Shown one piece after another: positions 10,417 to 18,205 of a stretch of 64,000 bases of DNA. This DNA is from Bacteroides bouchesdurhonensis. Its GTDB lineage: Bacteria > Bacteroidota > Bacteroidia > Bacteroidales > Bacteroidaceae. The notes under the pieces are model-generated. The model saw nothing but the letters and a program-made list of their open reading frames with translations, was not told the DNA's origin and ran no database searches. How positions within the stretch are numbered: the first letter of the stretch is position 1; the number at the start of each line of letters is the position of its first letter. The stretch spans positions 3,760,577 through 3,824,576 of the forward strand of contig NZ_LT707006.1 in NCBI RefSeq assembly GCF_900155865.1, read 5' to 3'. The translations under genes were made by a program, and so were the position numbers.

Positions 10417-11004
10417 ATGAAAAAGTTTATTGCATTATTAGCATTAGTATTAATGAGTGCAAGCACAATGATGTATGCACAAAGTGACGCAGCCGCACGC
10501 CGCGCAGAAAGAAAAGCTCAAAGAGACGCAGAAAGAGCAAAACTCCGTGCTGAAGAACAAGTTCAGGATATGGCTTCCTATCAAGAGGCTATACAGGCTT
10601 TAAAAAACAAACAATTTGTTCTGGAAGCCAACCAGGTCGTTTTCAGAAATGGTATGACCGCATTTGTTACCCCCAATACCAACTTTGTCTTGATGAATGG
10701 TAACAGAGCTACTGTACAAACGGCTTTCAACACCTCATATCCAGGTCCTAACGGTATCGGTGGTGTGACAGTAGATGGTAACTCAGCAGATGTGAAAATG
10801 AATATTGATAAAAAAGGAAATGTATTCTGCTCATTCAATGTTCAGGGTATAGGTATCTCGGCTCAAGTATTTATAAACATGAGCAGTGGCAGCAACAATG
10901 CTTCAGTTACCGTCAGTCCAAATTTTAATAATAACAATCTGACATTGAACGGAAACATTATTCCCCTGAACCAATCTAATATCTTCAAAGGACGTTCTTG
11001 GTAA
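10417..11004 (+). CDS. DUF4251 secreted protein
   Basis: 195 aa with a signal peptide (about 1-21, cut near MYAQ). An Arg/Ala/Glu-rich helical segment (25-50) precedes a beta-rich domain with FVTPNTNFVL and repeated NNNN-type turns. The layout matches DUF4251, a Bacteroidetes periplasmic family of unknown function. It ends in a strong terminator (11029-11077). Confidence 0.85.
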   Translation: MKKFIALLALVLMSASTMMYAQSDAAARRAERKAQRDAERAKLRAEEQVQDMASYQEAIQALKNKQFVLEANQVVFRNGMTAFVTPNTNFVLMNGNRATVQTAFNTSYPGPNGIGGVTVDGNSADVKMNIDKKGNVFCSFNVQGIGISAQVFINMSSGSNNASVTVSPNFNNNNLTLNGNIIPLNQSNIFKGRSW

Positions 11005-11028
11005 TACAAGTATAAGAATCTTATAATT

Positions 11029-11077
11029 ACTCCGCTACAAATCGCGCAAAATGCGTACATTTGTGGCGGAGTTTTTA
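11029..11077. terminator. Intrinsic terminator after DUF4251
   Basis: Fourteen-base arms 11029-11042 and 11059-11072 pair with a single G-T wobble and are followed by TTTTT. The right arm contains the -7 box of the next gene. Confidence 0.8.
11056..11063 (+). promoter_or_regulatory. -7 box of the LuxR-type regulator gene
   Basis: TACATTTG fits TAnnTTTG, 31 nt before the ATG at 11095, and sits inside the loop and right arm of the upstream terminator. Confidence 0.6.
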
Positions 11078-11094
11078 ATTGATCCGATTCCTAT

Positions 11095-11751
11095 ATGAGA
11101 GAATATATCATTGCAGACAACCAAGATATCAGTAAGGCAGGAATGATGTTCCTATTAAGCAAACAGAAGGATGTAAGCACCCTTGTGGAAGCTGACAATA
11201 AAGTTGAACTGATTCAACTGTTACGATTGTATCCACAAGCAGTGATTATTCTGGACTATACCCTATTCGATTTTGCTGGGGCGGATGAGTTAATTGTTTT
11301 ACAAGAACGGTTCAAAGAAGCAGACTGGATTTTATTTTCTGATGAGTTAAGTATAAACTTCCTTCGACAAATATTATTCAGTAGTATGGCTTTCGGAGTA
11401 GTAATGAAAGACAACTCCAAAGAGGAAATCATGACTGCCATCCAATGCGCCACGCGTAAACAGAGGTATATCTGTAATCATGTCAGTAATTTACTACTTT
11501 CAGGCAATCACACTCCCGCTGCAACAGCTGTCGAAGATCATCTATTAACCCAAACGGAAAAGAACATTTTAAAAGAAATTGCATTAGGTAAAACAACCAA
11601 AGAAATTGCTGCTGACAAGAATCTTAGTTTCCACACCATCAACAGTCACAGAAAAAATATCTTCCGCAAATTAGGAGTAAACAATGTACATGAAGCTACT
11701 AAATATGCAATGCGGGCAGGGATTGTAGATCTAGCGGAATATTATATCTGA
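11095..11751 (+). CDS. NarL/FixJ-type response regulator (receiver + LuxR HTH)
   Basis: 218 aa. The receiver domain has acidic Asp8 and phospho-acceptor Asp54 (VIILDYT), with Lys at VMKDN. The C-terminal LuxR-type HTH runs LTQTEKNILKEIALGKTTKE then SFHTINSHRKNIFRKLGV. It is a DNA-binding transcription factor controlled by a histidine kinase that is not encoded nearby (orphan). The receiver DD pair is written D-N-Q-D, slightly degenerate, so phosphorylation may be weak. Confidence 0.9.
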   Translation: MREYIIADNQDISKAGMMFLLSKQKDVSTLVEADNKVELIQLLRLYPQAVIILDYTLFDFAGADELIVLQERFKEADWILFSDELSINFLRQILFSSMAFGVVMKDNSKEEIMTAIQCATRKQRYICNHVSNLLLSGNHTPAATAVEDHLLTQTEKNILKEIALGKTTKEIAADKNLSFHTINSHRKNIFRKLGVNNVHEATKYAMRAGIVDLAEYYI

Positions 11752-12158
11752 CAAAAGAGAATTTTAGCAGATGAAATCATCTAAAAAGTCCGGACCACTG
11801 CTAAGATTAATAGTTAGTCGTGATTTTCTAAATTCTGGCGATTTAACGATTTCTTTTGATATTGCATGTATCAATATCTACAATATCATCGACAAGTATT
11901 ATTAGTTCCCTCTCAATCTATTAATAGAAAACTTCTTCTTGCCCTTTAAGAAACTTCTTCTGCTTTAATAGAGAAATTATTATCGCTTAAGACAAATCTA
12001 TAATTGCAAGTTTCAATTATATAATTAAAACTTCCGATTGTACAATTGAAAGTTCCAATTATACAATCAAAAGTTTCATTTATAATTCATACTAAATAGA
12101 GAGAAACTTTACTATTAAAAGAGAGAAAGTTTAGTCTTAATGTAATGGAATTTATCTA
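11752..12158. other. Intergenic, AT-rich, repeat-bearing, no gene seen
   Basis: 407 bases between two convergent genes. No ORF looks coding. It contains two AAACTTCTTCT-type repeats (about 11929 and 11950), the 21-bp array described separately, and a short duplicated AGAGAGAAA-GTTTA segment (12097-12133). Confidence 0.6.
12011..12092. repeat. 21-bp imperfect tandem array
   Basis: Units at 12011-12031, 12032-12052, 12053-12073 and a partial one at 12074-12092 are each 21 bases, begin TTTC or TTCC and end AAAAC/AAAG. Each is itself nearly palindromic around a GTAC/ATAC/ATAT core flanked by AATT-like arms. A weaker unit may precede at about 11990. Confidence 0.7.
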
Positions 12159-13238
12159 TTAATACTTTATTTCTCCACTACCAATACATATCTCCGACTT
12201 CGTATCATAGATAGTTCCGAACTGTCCCGGAGCAATACCTTGTATCTTTTCAGAAGACAAAACTCTGAAAAGGCCATCATCCTCTTGTATTAATTTTCCC
12301 TGTGTGAATTCAGGAGTATGGCGAATCTTAAAAGTTATTTCTGTTTCCTTCTCTGCCGGATTCCAGGGATTGTCCGTAATAAAGTGAAAGTCACCCATTC
12401 GGAATTCATTACCATACTGTGTCTCAACTCCATATCCATGGGATACGTAAATCACATTTTCCTGAACATTTTTTTTTATCACAAACCAAGGACCGCCACT
12501 CAGCCCCAAACCTTTACGTTGTCCGATGGTATGAAACCAGTAGCCATGATGTGTACCTAACTTTTTCCCTGTTTCCAACTCAATAATCGCTCCTTCCTTT
12601 TCTCCCATGAAACGACGGACGAAATCATTATAATTAATTTTGCCTAGAAAGCATATCCCCTGACTGTCTTTTCTTTTAGCACTAGGTAATCCTGCCTTTT
12701 GAGCAATTTCACGTACCTCTTTCTTCATTAATCCTCCAAGGGGAAACATAAGTTTGGAAACCTGTAAATAATCGATTTGTGCTAGGAAATCAGTCTGATC
12801 TTTTACAATATCCTTTGCTGTTCCCAACCAAACTTTACCATCACGCTGTACTGTAGTGGCATAATGTCCGGTAGCTGTGAAATCGAAATCCTTCCCTACC
12901 CGTTGTTCGAAACACCCAAACTTAATGAGTTTATTACACATAACGTCCGGATTAGGAGTCAATCCTTTCCGGATCTTATCAATTGCATAAGTAGCGACAC
13001 TCTCCCAATATTCACGATGTAAATCAACGATTTGTAAAGACAAGCCATACTTGCGGGCAGTCGTAGTCGCCAATTCAATATCTTCCTCTGCCGAGCAATC
13101 CATATACTCCGCACCATCCATACCAATCTTAATATAGAATAGTTCGGGCTTAAATCCTTGTTCACAAAGAAGGTGTACGACAACCGAACTGTCTACACCT
13201 CCTGATAATAATACAGCTATACTTTTATTATGTTCCAT
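12159..13238 (-). CDS. mnmA: tRNA-specific 2-thiouridylase MnmA
   Basis: Thiolates U34 of tRNA Lys/Glu/Gln in the cytoplasm using ATP and a sulfur relay. The N-terminal PP-loop SGGVDSS lies at residues 12-18. The two catalytic cysteines are Cys101 ([13 protein letters not shown]) and Cys196 (DSQGICFLG). GHYATT and the C-terminal beta-barrel (GQRKGLG, FKIRHT) match. 359 aa is full length. It lies 94 nt downstream of metY on the same strand, with no clear terminator between, so they may share a transcript. Bacteroides often carry more than one MnmA paralogue. Confidence 0.95.
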   Translation of the reverse strand: MEHNKSIAVLLSGGVDSSVVVHLLCEQGFKPELFYIKIGMDGAEYMDCSAEEDIELATTTARKYGLSLQIVDLHREYWESVATYAIDKIRKGLTPNPDVMCNKLIKFGCFEQRVGKDFDFTATGHYATTVQRDGKVWLGTAKDIVKDQTDFLAQIDYLQVSKLMFPLGGLMKKEVREIAQKAGLPSAKRKDSQGICFLGKINYNDFVRRFMGEKEGAIIELETGKKLGTHHGYWFHTIGQRKGLGLSGGPWFVIKKNVQENVIYVSHGYGVETQYGNEFRMGDFHFITDNPWNPAEKETEITFKIRHTPEFTQGKLIQEDDGLFRVLSSEKIQGIAPGQFGTIYDTKSEICIGSGEIKY

Positions 13239-13332
13239 TTTAGTTCCAATATCATCTTGCTTCTATAACGTTCATCAACAGGTTTTTGATTAGGAACCTC
13301 CTGGATATAATTCAATCCAACATTTCATCCTA

Positions 13333-14619
13333 TCAAATCTTCGACAAAGCCTGATCTAAATCCGCAATAATATCATCAATATGCTCTGTACCGATAGATA
13401 GACGGATGGTACTTTGTTTGATTCCTTGTTCGGCAAGTTCTGCTTCATTCAACTGAGAGTGGGTAGTCGTTGCCGGATGAATTACAAGTGATTTTACATC
13501 GGCTACATTAGCCAGCAAAGAGAAGATCTCGAGACTGTCGATCACTTTATGAGCTTCTTCTTTTCCTCCTTTTATTTCGAAAGTGAAGATAGAACCTGCC
13601 CCATTAGGAAAATACTTCTGATATAAAGCATGGTCGGGATGTTCTGGTAGAGATGGGTGATTTACAACTGCTACTTTCGGATGATTCTTCAAATAGTTTA
13701 CCACTTTCAAGGCATTGGACACATGACGTTCTAAACGCAAAGACAAAGTCTCCAAACCTTGCAGAAGAATGAAAGCGTTGAAAGGGCTAATGGTTGCACC
13801 CGTATCACGAAGCAAGACAGCACGAATTCTGATAGCATAAGCTGCAGGACCTGCCGCATCCACAAAACGTACTCCATGATAACTCGGATCCGGTTCCGTC
13901 AATTGTGGAAATTTTCCGGATGCTACCCAATCAAATTTTCCGGAATCGACAATTACACCTCCTAATGAAGTTCCATGGCCACCGATAAACTTAGTTGCAG
14001 AATGTACTACAATATCAGCACCGTACTCAATCGGACGAATCAAAAAAGGAGTACCGAAAGTATTATCGATAATCAAAGGAATATGATGGCGATGAGCGAC
14101 TTCAGCTACTGCTTTAATATCAATCAGATTACAGTTCGGATTACCGAACGTTTCTATAAAAACAGCTTTTGTATTCTCTTGAATTGCTTTCTCAAAGTTC
14201 CCAAGATCAGAAGGATCGACGAAAGTAGTAGTTACTCCGTAAGTAGGCAATGTATGTGCCAACAGATTGTATGTACCACCATAAATTGTTTTAGCAGCCA
14301 CAATGTGATCGCCGGCACGAGTAATGTTTTCAAAGGCATAAGTGATAGCTGCCGCACCGGAAGCCACAGCCAACGCAGCTACTCCACCCTCAAGAGCGGC
14401 TACCCGCTTTTCGAATACATCCTGGGTAGAGTTAGTCAGACGCCCATAAATATTTCCCGGATCCTGCAAGCCAAAGCGTGCAGCTGCATGCGCCGAATCA
14501 CGAAATACATAAGACGTTGTTTGATAAATGGGGACAGCACGCGCATCTGTTGCGGGATCGGGTGTTTCTTGTCCTACATGAATTTGCAGTGTTTCAAAAT
14601 GTAATTTCTTAGGTTCCAT
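13333..14619 (-). CDS. metY: O-acetylhomoserine sulfhydrylase (MetY)
   Basis: PLP-dependent Cys/Met metabolism enzyme converting O-acetylhomoserine plus sulfide to homocysteine. PLP lysine is Lys210 in [13 protein letters not shown]. The YGGTYNLL and [12 protein letters not shown] stretches are characteristic of the family, and 428 aa is the usual length for O-acetylhomoserine aminocarboxypropyltransferase. A -7 box lies about 48 nt upstream on the minus strand (14667-14674). I see no recognisable SAM riboswitch in the 140-nt leader region. Confidence 0.93.
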   Translation of the reverse strand: MEPKKLHFETLQIHVGQETPDPATDARAVPIYQTTSYVFRDSAHAAARFGLQDPGNIYGRLTNSTQDVFEKRVAALEGGVAALAVASGAAAITYAFENITRAGDHIVAAKTIYGGTYNLLAHTLPTYGVTTTFVDPSDLGNFEKAIQENTKAVFIETFGNPNCNLIDIKAVAEVAHRHHIPLIIDNTFGTPFLIRPIEYGADIVVHSATKFIGGHGTSLGGVIVDSGKFDWVASGKFPQLTEPDPSYHGVRFVDAAGPAAYAIRIRAVLLRDTGATISPFNAFILLQGLETLSLRLERHVSNALKVVNYLKNHPKVAVVNHPSLPEHPDHALYQKYFPNGAGSIFTFEIKGGKEEAHKVIDSLEIFSLLANVADVKSLVIHPATTTHSQLNEAELAEQGIKQSTIRLSIGTEHIDDIIADLDQALSKI

Positions 14620-14666
14620 CTGTTTTCTATATTTAGAGTTAATATCTATTGTTAACTTTGATGTTG

Positions 14667-14674
14667 CAAAGGTA
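14667..14674 (-). promoter_or_regulatory. -7 box of metY
   Basis: On the minus strand this reads TACCTTTG, matching TAnnTTTG, 48 nt upstream of the metY start. Confidence 0.55.
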
Positions 14675-14753
14675 AAGGAAGATTCGCTAACAGCCTATCA
14701 CATATTGAAGGCATTTTTATACCATAAATGTGGTAGATAAGCAAAGTATTTCC

Positions 14754-14761
14754 TACATTTG
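14754..14761 (+). promoter_or_regulatory. -7 box of the S41-like gene
   Basis: TACATTTG matches TAnnTTTG. It overlaps a TTG at 14759 that could open the reading frame, so the real start must be the ATG at 14783 or 14786. Confidence 0.6.
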
Positions 14762-14782
14762 CGCACTGAAAAGCTTTTTATA

Positions 14783-16195
14783 ATGATGAATTTAAGAAAG
14801 ATAATCCTCATACCTGCACTGATTATCGCATTTATCAGTGGTTTTATCTCTTGTGGTGTAGACCGCTGGCCGGAATATGCCCACCAAACTGCTCTGGACT
14901 CCTGGATGTACGATATTATGCAACAGAACTATCTGTGGTATGGGAGCATGCCTTCTTACGATGATGTAAACCTGTTTTTAGACCCGGCCGGCTTTTTAGC
15001 TAAAGTAAAAGCAAGTAATGACAGTTACTCTTTTGTAGATTCTGTTATGGAAACTCCGCTGCCTACTTATGGGTTCGACTATTCACTGGTTCGTAGTCAG
15101 GACATTGACACTGCTTACAACGCACTGGTCACTTATGTGATCCCCGGCTCACCGGCAGAAAAAGCCGGATTACAACGAGGTAACTGGATTATGAAAGTGG
15201 ATACATCCTATATCAGCAAGAAATATGAAACAGCATTACTGCAAGGTACTCAGGCTAGAGACTTGGTTATGGGAGTTTGGAAAGAAGTAATTCCTGAAGT
15301 AGAAGAAGGGGAAGAAGAACCGGAACCAGTATATAAGGTAGTGCCCAATGATATCACTTTAAAAATGGGTGCAGCCCAAATAGTAGAAGATAATCCTTTC
15401 CATAAATCTGAAATACTTGATTTAAGTACAGGAAAGGTGGGGTATCTTATGTACAACAGTTTTACAGCCGGCACGAAAGATGATCCGGAAAAATATAACA
15501 ACGAATTACGTGAATGGTCGGCTGAACTTGCTCAGGAGAATATTCATAAAGTAATTCTTGACCTTCGCTACAATGCAGGAGGAACCCTAGACTGTGTACA
15601 GTTATTAAGCACTATTCTTGCTCCTTCTTATTACTTGGATCAGAATATGACTTTCTTAGAATATAATGACAAGAATATAGATAAGGATGCAACTTTAACT
15701 TTCGATCAACAACTGCTTAAGAATGGAAAGAATCTTGATCTGAACACTCTGATTGTATTAATCAGCGGAGAAACAACAGGGGCACCGGAAATGTTAATGA
15801 ATAACTTAAATAACAAGGTACAAAAGCTAATTGGAATCGGCAGTTCTACGAAAGGTCAGAATGTAGCTACAGAAAAATTTATTAATGAAGAGTTTTCGTG
15901 GGCAGTTAATCCCGTAGTATGTACCGTATATAACTCGGAACATGATACCTTTAGCGGAGGATTCCAACCTCATTATTCCGTTAGTTCTTCAACAGATTAT
16001 TCTACATTCTTACCTTTTGGCGATCCCAAAGAAGCATTGTTGAGTGTAGCTATCGGAGTATTAGAAGGTACCTATCCACCAACAGATCCGGACGAGCCAG
16101 AGACGGAAACGACCTCCAGCAAAAGCATTAAAATAGAAAAGAGTGTAAGCAGTCCTGCCAGCAGGAAATTTATCAGAGGATTACAACTTAAATGA
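14783..16195 (+). CDS. S41-family (C-terminal processing peptidase-like) lipoprotein, possibly inactive
   Basis: Signal peptide ending in a lipobox (SGFISCG). A PDZ-like domain (PGSPAEKAGLQRGNWI) is followed by a tail-specific-protease fold with KVILDLRYNAGG. Active members have an S-A-S-E-like nucleophile turn; here the equivalent stretch reads SGETTGAPEML, so the position expected to be Ser is Gly (codon 15779-15781). TKGQNV may hold the conserved Lys. It looks like a non-catalytic or altered S41 protein of the outer envelope. It overlaps the following lipoprotein gene by 4 nt (ATGA). Confidence 0.82.
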   Translation: MMNLRKIILIPALIIAFISGFISCGVDRWPEYAHQTALDSWMYDIMQQNYLWYGSMPSYDDVNLFLDPAGFLAKVKASNDSYSFVDSVMETPLPTYGFDYSLVRSQDIDTAYNALVTYVIPGSPAEKAGLQRGNWIMKVDTSYISKKYETALLQGTQARDLVMGVWKEVIPEVEEGEEEPEPVYKVVPNDITLKMGAAQIVEDNPFHKSEILDLSTGKVGYLMYNSFTAGTKDDPEKYNNELREWSAELAQENIHKVILDLRYNAGGTLDCVQLLSTILAPSYYLDQNMTFLEYNDKNIDKDATLTFDQQLLKNGKNLDLNTLIVLISGETTGAPEMLMNNLNNKVQKLIGIGSSTKGQNVATEKFINEEFSWAVNPVVCTVYNSEHDTFSGGFQPHYSVSSSTDYSTFLPFGDPKEALLSVAIGVLEGTYPPTDPDEPETETTSSKSIKIEKSVSSPASRKFIRGLQLK

Positions 16196-16995
16196 AAAAG
16201 GTCATTATTTTATTAGGTGTCCTATTAGGAGTAGTCAGTTGCTCGGACGACAATGATGAGAATTCTACAAATAACCAACGAGTCATCACTTTAAATGAAG
16301 TTATGACAAGTGATTCATATCCGGTGACCAAGACTGAAAAGTTTCTATATGATCAAGGTCGATTGATGCAACACACTGTCCGTCAAACCGTACTCGAAAG
16401 CGAGATTAATTATGAAGTTAATCTTATTTATTCTGACAAGAAGGTAACCGTCGCTAGTGAAATGACCACTTTAACCTATACTTTAAATGCTGAAGGATAT
16501 GCTAGTCAATGTATATACAACGAATCGGATATCCAACAACGTGAATATAAGTTTGCCTATTCTGCAGATGGATATCTGACGGAAGTCATTGAAAATATAA
16601 ATGGCAAGCTCTATTCTACAATAACATTAACCTACAACGCAGATAACTTGGAATCAGTCACTTCTCACATAAATGATATCAGTAATAAAGTCCTTTATAA
16701 ACCCGGTGAACAAAGTTCGCAATATTACATTCCTTGTTTAAGTTTACTAGAAACTCATCCATTTACATTGCATACTGAGGCTCTTTATGCCGGATTATTA
16801 GGAAAAGCACCTCACCACTTTACAGTTCGTACTACTCCGGAAGGAAATGACAGCGAATATACAACTTATACCTACCAAGTTAATAAAGAAGGGAATTTAA
16901 CTCAAATACATAGTCAAACCACTTATTTGGGTGGAGATTCCTATAACTATTATCCCAATCGTCGCACTGTATCAATCAGCTATAGTCTCAATTAG
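16192..16995 (+). CDS. Putative lipoprotein, unknown function
   Basis: 267 aa with a lipobox (GVVSCSDD) at residues 14-20. The mature part is Tyr/Asn/Thr-rich and resembles extracellular YD-type repeat segments (YTYQVNKEGNLTQIH, FAYSADGYLTEV). Start overlaps the S41-like stop by 4 nt, so the pair are probably translationally coupled and act together at the cell surface. No named family recognised with confidence. Confidence 0.75.
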   Translation: MKKVIILLGVLLGVVSCSDDNDENSTNNQRVITLNEVMTSDSYPVTKTEKFLYDQGRLMQHTVRQTVLESEINYEVNLIYSDKKVTVASEMTTLTYTLNAEGYASQCIYNESDIQQREYKFAYSADGYLTEVIENINGKLYSTITLTYNADNLESVTSHINDISNKVLYKPGEQSSQYYIPCLSLLETHPFTLHTEALYAGLLGKAPHHFTVRTTPEGNDSEYTTYTYQVNKEGNLTQIHSQTTYLGGDSYNYYPNRRTVSISYSLN

Positions 16996-17082
16996 TTCCT
17001 ATAATTATTTGAAAAGTTCTCTATTTTAACTATCCACTTTCCATCTTTCCTAACACAAGATTTAATTGTAAAAGTACTAAAT

Positions 17083-17122
17083 AAAAAAGGTAAGAACAGA
17101 CTCAACTATTCTTACCTTTTTT
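17083..17122. terminator. Bidirectional intrinsic terminator
   Basis: Perfect 14-bp arms 17083-17096 and 17109-17122 (AAAAAAGGTAAGAA and its complement) lie between two convergent genes, giving a U-tract on either strand. Confidence 0.9.
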
Positions 17123-17151
17123 ATTTTATCTCAATCTTTAATTAACTGGAG

Positions 17152-17964
17152 TTACTTCTTAAAAAACTTTTCAAAAAAGAGAATCTGGTAATCGATAGAA
17201 TTATTCCAATATTCACTAGTATGCCCTCCCGGACGAGTGATAAAGTCATGATCTATCTTATGCTCTAACAAACGATTATGCAAGTCCTTATTTACATTGA
17301 TAAAGAAATCGGCTTCTCCGCAGTCGAAAATAATAGCTAAGTCACCATTCTGCAACTTATCAATCTGATTGATTACAGTATGAGTATCCCAAATCTCCTT
17401 ATTAGAGTCGTAGTCACCTAATTGAACTGCCATATCCCAATTCTTTGGAAATGGACGAATATCAACTCCCCCACTGGTACTACCACAGGCACCAAATGTA
17501 TCTTTATGGCGAATACCGTTCCACATACCTCCATGTCCACCCATGCTAAGTCCGGTGATTGCACGTCCTTTCCGGTCAGCAATCGTTTTATAATGCTCAT
17601 CGATATACTTTACTAATTCTGACGAAATAAATGTTTCGTAACGAAATGACGGATTCTTCGGACAATCCCAATACCAGCTTGTCTTACCATCCGGACAAAC
17701 AAATATAATACCCTTCTCGTCTGCTATCTGAGGAAGATCCGGTTTAATGCTGACCCATGTTTTAGCATTGCCCCCAAAACCATGAAGTAAATAAATAACC
17801 GGACAAGCCACAGCCTTATTCCCCATTGCAACATCCGGAGTTACAACTACCACCTGAACATCTTTATTCATGGATGGGCTTTTAACTAATAAAGTATCTA
17901 CCTTGGCAGCAAAAGAAGGAGCTACCAAAGCTAATAATAAGGAAATTAATAGAAATCTTTTCAT
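17152..17964 (-). CDS. Secreted esterase, alpha/beta-hydrolase (esterase D-like)
   Basis: 270 aa with a signal peptide (1-19). Oxyanion-side LLHGFGG and nucleophile elbow GLSMGGHGG are seen, then a catalytic Asp region (IIFDCGEADFF) and a C-terminal His in RPGGHTSEYW. This is the layout of esterase D/feruloyl-esterase-like hydrolases that remove acyl groups from sugars. The substrate cannot be told from sequence. A 41-codon ORF lies 16 nt upstream on the same strand. Confidence 0.88.
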   Translation of the reverse strand: MKRFLLISLLLALVAPSFAAKVDTLLVKSPSMNKDVQVVVVTPDVAMGNKAVACPVIYLLHGFGGNAKTWVSIKPDLPQIADEKGIIFVCPDGKTSWYWDCPKNPSFRYETFISSELVKYIDEHYKTIADRKGRAITGLSMGGHGGMWNGIRHKDTFGACGSTSGGVDIRPFPKNWDMAVQLGDYDSNKEIWDTHTVINQIDKLQNGDLAIIFDCGEADFFINVNKDLHNRLLEHKIDHDFITRPGGHTSEYWNNSIDYQILFFEKFFKK

Positions 17965-17980
17965 CTTTACATATATAATT

Positions 17981-18106
17981 TTAGATTATTCTTTCATAGT
18001 TTTCTTCCATAACGAATATAGATTCTACACCTTCATTTTCTAATGCTCCCTGAAGAATATGAGCTGTCATCGCATCTTTGCAAGTAATTAATCTTACTGT
18101 TTTCAT
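17981..18106 (-). CDS. 41-aa DUF2007-like minigene (probably truncated)
   Basis: A small ORF starting MKTVRLITCKDAMTAH and continuing ILQGALENEGVESIF resembles the first half of DUF2007 signal-transducing proteins (N-terminal strand, helix with AHILQGALE, then a strand). Family members are usually ~70-80 aa, so this one lacks the second half. It has its own -7 box (18131-18138) and ends 16 nt before the esterase start, so it is probably the first cistron of that operon. Confidence 0.5.
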   Translation of the reverse strand: MKTVRLITCKDAMTAHILQGALENEGVESIFVMEENYERII

Positions 18107-18107
18107 A

Positions 18108-18138
18108 GCGAACAAGTTTTATTGTTCGCACAAAAATA
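18108..18138 (-). promoter_or_regulatory. Promoter with inverted repeat upstream of the minigene/esterase operon
   Basis: A minus-strand -7 box TATTTTTG lies at 18131-18138. Just downstream is an 8-bp perfect inverted repeat GCGAACAA/TTGTTCGC (18108-18115 and 18122-18129) covering the likely start point: an operator or 5' hairpin. Confidence 0.5.
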
Positions 18139-18173
18139 AGATATAAAAATGAGATGATAAAACAAAATTCAAC

Positions 18174-18181
18174 TAACTTTG
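18174..18181 (+). promoter_or_regulatory. -7 box of the TonB receptor gene
   Basis: TAACTTTG matches TAnnTTTG, 25 nt before the ATG at 18206. It overlaps a TTG (18179) that would otherwise be a candidate start. Confidence 0.6.
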
Positions 18182-18205
18182 CATTTACTAAACTACAATA
18201 GCATT

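Noticed and set aside
14759..14782. Upstream TTG start for the S41-like gene
   Set aside because: It lies within the TAnnTTTG promoter box; the ATG at 14783 gives a proper lipoprotein signal peptide.
18179..18205. Upstream TTG start for the TonB receptor
   Set aside because: It overlaps the -7 box; the ATG at 18206 gives a clean signal peptide.
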